A stretch of 64,000 nucleotides of DNA from Hylemonella sp. (GTDB lineage Bacteria; Pseudomonadota; Gammaproteobacteria; Burkholderiales; Burkholderiaceae_C): assembly GCF_027532185.1 (NCBI RefSeq), contig NZ_JAPZSV010000005.1, positions 186,001 through 250,000 of the forward strand, given 5' to 3'. Made by a program: the position numbers and the translations under genes. How positions within the stretch are numbered: position 1 is the stretch's first letter; the number at the start of each line of letters is the position of its first letter. Shown one piece after another: positions 58,104 through 64,000 of the stretch. The notes under the pieces are model-generated. The model worked only from the letters and a program-made list of their open reading frames with translations, did no database searches and was not told where the DNA came from.

Positions 58104-60869
58104 TCAGCCCGCGCCGAAGACGGCCGTCCAGAGGGCGAGCACGGCGGCGCGCTCCTGCGCCACGCACGCGGGATCGACCTGGGTTGGCGCCTCGTCCAGA
58201 CGGGCCTTGTGTTGGATGCGCCGCAGTTCGCGGTAGGCATCACCAGCGGCGACGCCCACACCCGCAGGCAGCAGACCGGCTGCTTCGGCGGCGCGCAGCA
58301 AGGCGATGTTGCCGGTGTTGGCCACGAGTGCCGGGTGCCGGTCGGCCTGCGAGAGCACCAGATACTGCATGGCGAACTCGACGTCGACCATGCCCCCGGG
58401 GCTGTGCTTCACGTCGAACCGCGCGCCCGGGACCGGGTGGGCCTGGCGGACTTTGTCGCGCATGGCCACGATCTCCTCGCGCAAGGCGGCCGGATCGCGC
58501 GGCGCACGGATCACCGCTTCGCGCACGGCATCGAAGCGCTGGCGTAATTCCTCGCTGCCCAGGACGAAGCGCGCGCGCGTCATGGCCTGGTGCTCCCAGG
58601 TCCAGGCGGTGTTGCTGCCCCGCTGCTGCTGGTAGTTGGCATAAGCCTCGAAGGTGGTGATCAGCAGGCCCGAGTTACCGTTGGGACGCAGCGCCGTGTC
58701 GATCTCGTAGAGGTCGCCCTCACCGGTCTTGACGGTGAGCCAGTTGATGAGTTTGCGCACCAGCTGGGCGTAGACCTCGGGCGCATCCTCGTGCTCGTCC
58801 TCGTAGACGAAGACGATGTCCAGGTCGCTGCCGTAGCCCAGCTCCTTGCCGCCGAGTTTGCCGTAGCCGATGATGGCGAACTGCGGCGTCTCGCGGTGCC
58901 GCTTGCGCAGCTGCTCCCAGCACCAGCGCGTGGTGAGGCGCAGCACGGCATCGGCCAGCGCCGACAGATCGTCGGCCACCTGCTCCACCGTGAGCACGGC
59001 CTCGACGTCGCGCGCCAGGGTACGGAAGACCTCGGCGTGGTGGGCGCGACGCAGCAGGTTGAGCAGGGCCTCCTCGTCGCCGTCGCCAGCAGCCTGCAGT
59101 GCCTTGCGGCGGGTGTCGAGCTCGGTCTCGAAGACAATGGGGTCGAAGCGCTCGTTCAACATGCTGCGGCTGGCGAGCTCGTCGATCACGCCCGGGTGTT
59201 GCAGCAGGTAGCGCGCGGGCCAACGCGCCGCACCCAGCAGGCGCAGCAGACGCTCGTGTACGGCGGGGCGCTCCAGCAGCATGGCCAGATAGCTTTCACG
59301 GCGCAGCAGCGGCTCCATCCAGTCGATCAGGCGGCTCGCGGCCTCCTCGCTGGCGCGGCCCTCGCGCAGCCATTCGGCCGTGCGCACCACCAGACGGACC
59401 AGGCGGGCCCGCGACTCTTCGCGCAGGGCCTGCACGCGCGGGTGCGTGCGCCAGGCGTCGATGCGTTCCCGGAACTGGGGCGGCAGCTGGGCCAGCACGC
59501 CGTCGAAATCGGCCGCAGCAGGCGCGGACGCGCCGTTCTTGCCGTTGCTGCAGCCCTTGCATTCCTTCTGGCCTGCGCCACCCAGCAGGATGTCGAACTC
59601 CTGCGCCACGACCTCGCGGTGCGCGTCGAGCTGGGTCAGGAAGCGGCAGATGTCGGGGTAGCCCAGGCTGCGGGCGATCCAGTCCAGATCCTCGTCGCGC
59701 GTGGGCAGCACATGGGTCTGCTGGTCGTCCAAGTACTGGATGCGGTGCTCGACGCGGCGCAGAAATTCGTAGGCCTGGGCCAGCGCCTGGGCCGTGGCCT
59801 CGGGCATGAGCCCGGCCTTGACCAGACGGGTCAGCGCGTCCAGCGTGGGCCGCGTGCGCAGCTCGGGGAACTGACCGCCGCGCACCACCTGCAGCAGCTG
59901 CACGGTGAATTCAATTTCACGGATGCCGCCGCGCGAAAGCTTGACGTCATTGCTGCGCTCCGGGTGGCCGGCGCTGCGTTTGGCCGCGTGGTCGCGGATC
60001 TGGCGATGCAGCACGCGCAGCGAGTCGAAGACGTTGTAGTCCAGGTAGCGCCTGAACACGAAGGGCACGACCAGGCTGCGCAGCGCCATGACCGAGCCGT
60101 CCTGCAGCTGGGCCCGGGGCGCGACGATGCGGCTCTTGAGCCAGGCGAAGCGCTCCCATTCGCGGCCCTGGACGTGGAAGTATTCCTCCAGCGCGCCCAG
60201 CGAGACAGCTGGCGGGCCCGAGTTGCCGTTGGGCCGCAGCGCCAGGTCCACGCGGAAGACGAAGCCGTGCTCGGTGGTGTCGCCCAGCAGGTTGTAGATG
60301 GCGCGCACCGCCTTGGCGAAGTACTCGTGGTTGGAGATGCGGTTGCGGCCCTCGGCATTGCCTGCGGTCTCGCCGTCCTGATCGTAGACGTAGATCAGGT
60401 CGATGTCGCTGGAGACGTTGAGCTCGCGCGCGCCCAGCTTGCCCATGCCCACCACCCAGAACAGCGCACGTGCACCGTCGGCGGTCTGCGGCCGGCCATG
60501 GCTCTCGTCCAGGCTGCGCATGACCTCGGTGCAGGCGGTGTCCAGGGCGAACTCGGCCAGCTCGGTCATGCTGGCGGTGATGTCCTGCAGCGGGGCCTGC
60601 TGCTCGACGTCGAGCACCACCAGGCGCTCCATCACGAGCTGGCGCAAGACGCGCAAGGCCGCGCCGCAGTCCAGCCCTGTGCCGCGCAGGTGGTCGTAGA
60701 GCTGCGGCAGCACCTCGATGTCCGGGCGCCCGGGTTTGAGTCGGGGCAGCAGATCGGCGTGACGGCGGCGCACGCGTTGTACGAAACGGGAGTGGTCGGC
60801 ACGGGTGGCGTTGTTCGCCAGTGCTTCGGCCAGACCCTGCACCGGGCCCGACACATCGTTGCGGGTCAT
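58104..60869 (-). CDS. glnE: Bifunctional glutamine-synthetase adenylyltransferase/adenylyl-removing enzyme
   Basis: A 921-residue enzyme that adenylylates and deadenylylates glutamine synthetase under PII control. Two nucleotidyltransferase domains are visible: N-terminal (VVGMGKLGARELNVSSDIDL, removing activity) and C-terminal (IGYGKLGGKELGYGSDLDIV, adenylylating activity), each with downstream RPNGNSG motifs. Between them a linker contains GQKECKGCSNGKNGASAP with a CxxC. The ATG at 60869 follows CAGGAATT; the frame to 61265 is antisense to yhdP. Its start is 28 bases from divergent yhdP. Confidence 0.96.
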   Translation of the reverse strand: MTRNDVSGPVQGLAEALANNATRADHSRFVQRVRRRHADLLPRLKPGRPDIEVLPQLYDHLRGTGLDCGAALRVLRQLVMERLVVLDVEQQAPLQDITASMTELAEFALDTACTEVMRSLDESHGRPQTADGARALFWVVGMGKLGARELNVSSDIDLIYVYDQDGETAGNAEGRNRISNHEYFAKAVRAIYNLLGDTTEHGFVFRVDLALRPNGNSGPPAVSLGALEEYFHVQGREWERFAWLKSRIVAPRAQLQDGSVMALRSLVVPFVFRRYLDYNVFDSLRVLHRQIRDHAAKRSAGHPERSNDVKLSRGGIREIEFTVQLLQVVRGGQFPELRTRPTLDALTRLVKAGLMPEATAQALAQAYEFLRRVEHRIQYLDDQQTHVLPTRDEDLDWIARSLGYPDICRFLTQLDAHREVVAQEFDILLGGAGQKECKGCSNGKNGASAPAAADFDGVLAQLPPQFRERIDAWRTHPRVQALREESRARLVRLVVRTAEWLREGRASEEAASRLIDWMEPLLRRESYLAMLLERPAVHERLLRLLGAARWPARYLLQHPGVIDELASRSMLNERFDPIVFETELDTRRKALQAAGDGDEEALLNLLRRAHHAEVFRTLARDVEAVLTVEQVADDLSALADAVLRLTTRWCWEQLRKRHRETPQFAIIGYGKLGGKELGYGSDLDIVFVYEDEHEDAPEVYAQLVRKLINWLTVKTGEGDLYEIDTALRPNGNSGLLITTFEAYANYQQQRGSNTAWTWEHQAMTRARFVLGSEELRQRFDAVREAVIRAPRDPAALREEIVAMRDKVRQAHPVPGARFDVKHSPGGMVDVEFAMQYLVLSQADRHPALVANTGNIALLRAAEAAGLLPAGVGVAAGDAYRELRRIQHKARLDEAPTQVDPACVAQERAAVLALWTAVFGAG

Positions 60870-60897
60870 AATTCCTGTCGCGTTATCGATCTGCCAA

Positions 60898-63800
60898 ATG
60901 AATGCCCTGCCGCGCCGCCCGACCTTGCCTCTCAGAGCGCTGACGCTCACGACGCGCGCGCTGCTGTGGCTGATCCTGCTGGCCTGGCTGGTCTTCGGCG
61001 CCGCCTGGGCGACGCTGCACCTGTTCATTGTGCCCCGAATCGACGAGCTGCGCCCGCTGCTGGAAACCCGGGTCAGCCAGGCCCTGGGCCTGCCCCTGCG
61101 CATCGGTGCCATCGTGGCGCACGACCACAGCCTGCTACCCAGTTTCGAGCTCCAGGAGGTGCTGCTGTTCGACCGCGAGGGCGAGCCGGCCCTGTACCTG
61201 CCGCGTGTGCACGCCACGGTTTCGCCCCGTTCGCTCTGGAACCTCGGTTTCGAACAGCTGGCCATCGAGCGCCCCGAGCTCGATGTGCGGCGCAGCGCCG
61301 ACGGACGCTTCTATGTGGCCGGCATCGAGATCGATCCCAAGCAAAGCGGCGATGGCCGGATGGCCAACTGGGTCTTTAACCAGACCGAGTGGCTGATCAC
61401 CGATGGCCGTGTGCATTGGCATGACGAACTGCGCAACGCCCCGCCCTTGGAGTTGCAGCAGTTGGATCTGCGCCTGCACAACGTCAACCATCTGCATGAA
61501 TTACGGCTCGATGCCACCCCGCCTGCCGAGCTGGGTGACCGGCTGAGCCTGCGCGGCAGCTTCCGTGAACCCCTGTTCTTTGCCGATGCCGGCGAATGGC
61601 AGCGCTGGCAGGGCCAGCTGTACGCCGTGTTCGAGCGGGTCGACATCTCCGAACTGCGGCGTCATGTGCCCCTGCCCCCGCAGCTGCAGCTGGAAACGGC
61701 TGGCGGCAGCGGTGCGCTGCGGGCCTGGGTCGATGTGGACCAGGGGCGTGTCAGTGCCGTCACGGCGGACGTGGCGTTGACGCAGCTGGACCTGCGGCTG
61801 GGGCCGGAGCTGCCCGTGCTGGAGCTCGATCGCCTCGCAGCCCGTGTGGGATTGAAGACGCTCGAGGGCGGCTACGAGCTGTCGACCCAGGGTCTGAGGT
61901 TCGACACCCGCGACGGCCTGCGCTGGCGAGGGGGCGATATGCGCCTGAGCCATGCCCAGCCTTCGGAGGCGGTCGACAGCGCGCGCGGCGAGCTGCGCGT
62001 CAGCGGCGTTGATCTGTCCAGTCTGGCCGCACTGGGGCAGCGTCTGCCTTTGGGTCCGCGTCTGCACCGCGCCTTGCAGATCTATGCACCGCAGGGCCAG
62101 GTTGAACAGCTGCAGGCACGCTGGCAGGGGCCCTGGGAAGCGCCCGGCACCTACGATGCGCGCGGTCGTCTGAGCCGGCTCGACGTCGCCTCGCATCCCC
62201 AGCTGCAACCGCTGGCCGAGGGCCAGGCGCCCGTCGATGCCGTTGGCTCGCCCGGTGTGCGTGGCCTGACCCTGGAGTTCGACCTCAACCAGGACGGCGG
62301 GCGGGCCAGCGTGCTGGTGCAGCAGGGCCATCTGGAACTGCCGGGCGTTTTCGAGCAGCCGCGCATCGAACTCGATCAGCTGGCGGCCGAGCTGCAGTGG
62401 CGCCGGCAGGGTGGACAGACCAGCCTGCAGATCAGCAATGCCCGTTTCGCCAATGCGCAGGTGCAGGGTGACTTCCAGCTCAAGTGGCACACCGGTGCCG
62501 GCGCGCATCGCCTGCCCGGCGTGCTCGATTTGCAGGGCAGCTTGAGCCGGACCGAACTCCCGGCCCTGCATCGCTACCTGCCCCGGGCCATCCCGGCCGA
62601 TGTGCGCGACTACCTGCGCGAGGCCCTGCCTCAGGGCCGGGCCAGTGCCGCCCGCTTCCGGGTCAAGGGTGATCTGCACGACTTTCCCTTCCAGCGGCCT
62701 GGCCAGGGGGAGTTCCGCATCACGGCCCAGGTGCAGGACACGCGCTTCGTCTATGTGCCGGCCAGCTTGCAGGCCGCCGGCCAGCCGGCCTGGCCTGCCC
62801 TGACCGAGCTGCGCGGGGAGCTGCAGATCGACCGCAGCAGCCTGCAGCTGCGCAACATCGGCGCGCGCGTGGACGGCGTGCCGCAGCTGCGCATCCTGAA
62901 GGGCGAAGCCCGCATTCCCGACATGACCGAGGGCGCGCGCGTGCAGACCGATCTGCAGCTCGGCGGCCCGCTGGACGAGTTGCTCTCGGGCCTGGTGCGG
63001 GCCTCCCCGCTGGATGCCATGCTGGGCGGGGTGCTGCGCCAGGCGCGCGCCGCGGGCCCGGCCGAAGTCCAGCTCGGTCTGGATCTGCCCTTGCAGAACC
63101 TCGAACGCTCGGCCGTACGCGGCCAGATCAAGCTGGCTGGCAATGAGCTGCTGCTCGCGCCCCAGTTGCCGCGGCTCACGCGTGCGCGTGGCACCGTGCA
63201 TTTCAGCGAGCAGGGCTTTGCGCTGGCCGGCGTGCAGGGCCGCCTGCTGGGCGGCGACGTGCGCGCCGAAGGCGGTACCATCGCCCTGCCCGGTGCCGCG
63301 GCCGGTGCGGCGCCCCGCCTGCGCGTGCAGGGCACGCTCACGGCCCAGGGCCTGCGCCAGGAAAGCCAGCTCGGGGGCGTCGCGGCCCTGGCCCGGCGCA
63401 TGAGCGGCAGCACGGCTTACACGGCGGAGTTCGGCCTGCGCCAGGGCGTGCCCGAGTTCCAGTTCAACACCAGCTTGCAGGGCCTGGCGCTCGATCTGCC
63501 CGCACCGCTGTCCAAGCCGGCCGAGACGGCGCTGCCCCTGCGCCTGCAGGCGGCGCTCCTGGGCCCGGAATCTTCCGGCAGCAGCCCGCCCGCCGATGCC
63601 CGCCGCCAGGATCTGCTGCGCCTGGACCTCGGGCGCCTGCTCTCCCTGCGCTACGTCCGGCAACACGCCGAGGGCGGCGTGCGCGTGCTGCGTGGCGCCA
63701 TCGGCGTGGGGCTGGCCGCAGGCGAAAGCGTGGCGTTGCCGGATGAAGGGGTGGTGGCCCAGGCGCAGTTCGATGCCCTGGACCTGGATGCCTGGCGCCA

Positions 63801-64000
63801 GGCCATGGCCACGCCGGCCGAGCCGTCCACCGAGGGCGGTGGCGTGTCGGCCACCTTGCAGGATTACCTGCCGACCAGCCTGATCGTGCAGGGCAACACC
63901 TTGCAGGCCGGCGGCCAGACGCTGCACCAGCTGGTGGCCGGCGGCACACGCGAGGGCCGGGTCTGGCGTGCCAACGTCGACGCGCGTGAGCTCAGCGGCT
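60898..64000 (+). CDS. yhdP: YhdP-family AsmA-like protein, C-terminus outside window
   Basis: The frame from ATG 60898 is open to the window end (1034 codons). An N-terminal TM anchor (LTTRALLWLILLAWLVFGAAW) is followed by a long, beta-strand-rich, repetitive periplasmic region (AsmA/DUF3971 type; SFELQEVLLFDREGEPALYL, WVFNQTEWLITDGRVHWHD, VSATLQDYLP). This matches TIGR02099/YhdP (about 1270 residues in E. coli), a bridge-like lipid transporter that moves phospholipid to the outer membrane. About 20% of the C-terminus is missing because of the window edge. It is divergent from glnE with only 28 bases between, so promoters must overlap or lie within glnE. Confidence 0.93.
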   Translation, partial: MNALPRRPTLPLRALTLTTRALLWLILLAWLVFGAAWATLHLFIVPRIDELRPLLETRVSQALGLPLRIGAIVAHDHSLLPSFELQEVLLFDREGEPALYLPRVHATVSPRSLWNLGFEQLAIERPELDVRRSADGRFYVAGIEIDPKQSGDGRMANWVFNQTEWLITDGRVHWHDELRNAPPLELQQLDLRLHNVNHLHELRLDATPPAELGDRLSLRGSFREPLFFADAGEWQRWQGQLYAVFERVDISELRRHVPLPPQLQLETAGGSGALRAWVDVDQGRVSAVTADVALTQLDLRLGPELPVLELDRLAARVGLKTLEGGYELSTQGLRFDTRDGLRWRGGDMRLSHAQPSEAVDSARGELRVSGVDLSSLAALGQRLPLGPRLHRALQIYAPQGQVEQLQARWQGPWEAPGTYDARGRLSRLDVASHPQLQPLAEGQAPVDAVGSPGVRGLTLEFDLNQDGGRASVLVQQGHLELPGVFEQPRIELDQLAAELQWRRQGGQTSLQISNARFANAQVQGDFQLKWHTGAGAHRLPGVLDLQGSLSRTELPALHRYLPRAIPADVRDYLREALPQGRASAARFRVKGDLHDFPFQRPGQGEFRITAQVQDTRFVYVPASLQAAGQPAWPALTELRGELQIDRSSLQLRNIGARVDGVPQLRILKGEARIPDMTEGARVQTDLQLGGPLDELLSGLVRASPLDAMLGGVLRQARAAGPAEVQLGLDLPLQNLERSAVRGQIKLAGNELLLAPQLPRLTRARGTVHFSEQGFALAGVQGRLLGGDVRAEGGTIALPGAAAGAAPRLRVQGTLTAQGLRQESQLGGVAALARRMSGSTAYTAEFGLRQGVPEFQFNTSLQGLALDLPAPLSKPAETALPLRLQAALLGPESSGSSPPADARRQDLLRLDLGRLLSLRYVRQHAEGGVRVLRGAIGVGLAAGESVALPDEGVVAQAQFDALDLDAWRQAMATPAEPSTEGGGVSATLQDYLPTSLIVQGNTLQAGGQTLHQLVAGGTREGRVWRANVDARELSG

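Noticed and set aside
58590-61379. 929-codon open frame on the plus strand opposite glnE
   Set aside because: Same reason: it mirrors glnE codons and runs out of frame into yhdP; no domain.

Overview
The window is a compact, GC-rich chromosomal segment from a betaproteobacterium, most likely Burkholderiales and probably close to Comamonadaceae. This rests on gene content and order: metX-metW, type 2 argC, lptD-surA-ksgA, topB next to a SET-domain gene, birA followed by a SPOR protein, a TfpX-type pilin accessory protein, YaeQ, and G/C-rich palindromic intergenic repeats of a kind I associate with that family. No rRNA, tRNA, CRISPR array, insertion sequence or prophage was seen. About 60 protein genes are supported, mostly housekeeping, with short gaps and several start/stop overlaps. 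No gap over 300 bases lacks a gene.

Layout. 1-3.8 kb: two tandem RRM RNA-binding proteins (the first cut by the window edge), an ammonium transporter behind a sigma-54-like promoter, a GDT1-type Mn exporter and a formate/nitrite-family channel. 3.8-5.7 kb: a SAM-II-like riboswitch with an intrinsic terminator ahead of metX-metW. 5.7-11.4 kb: two MFS transporters, an M20 peptidase, an alpha/beta hydrolase and rsmE. 11.4-17.2 kb: amgK and lptD divergent with overlapping start codons, then surA and ksgA; the amgK-lptD-surA block is bracketed by two inverted copies of one repeat. 17.2-18.5 kb: secreted barnase-type RNase plus barstar. 18.5-26.7 kb: maeB, a DUF2061 protein, murU-pepP and tkt-gapA. 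26.7-31.8 kb: topoisomerase III with a lysine-rich linker and C-terminal SWIB domain, divergent from a SET methyltransferase with post-SET cysteines and a lysine-rich tail, then birA and a SPOR protein. 31.8-37.1 kb: two-component system, MarR regulator, recA-recX and argC. 37.3-40.3 kb: sucCD and a TerC protein.

40.5-50.7 kb is the most distinctive signalling and surface region. A PP2C phosphatase, an FHA protein, a metallo-beta-lactamase-fold putative cyclic-nucleotide phosphodiesterase and a GAF-containing PilB/GspE-type ATPase run in one direction. They are followed by sigma-54-driven pilA, a PglL/TfpO-like O-oligosaccharyltransferase, moaC (opposite strand), a TfpX/TfpZ-type pilin accessory protein and a BepA-like M48 protease. 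50.6-64 kb: a small four-TM protein, a second TerC protein behind a yybP-ykoY (Mn2+) riboswitch, a DUF3717-DUF1289 protein, yaeQ, purB, a GST, a ferritin-like diiron protein, a degenerate HD-GYP protein, the heptose-1-phosphate adenylyltransferase, glnE and the start of yhdP.

Links between genes: outer-membrane biogenesis is spread across lptD, surA, bepA, hldE-type adenylyltransferase and yhdP; muropeptide recycling is represented by amgK and murU about 10 kb apart; Mn or related metal homeostasis by mneA and two TerC paralogues; nitrogen control by amtB and glnE. The strongest candidates for undescribed biology are the TopB-SWIB/SET pair and the PP2C-FHA-PDE-GAF ATPase cluster beside the pilin genes. 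These functional readings are inference from domain content and position.
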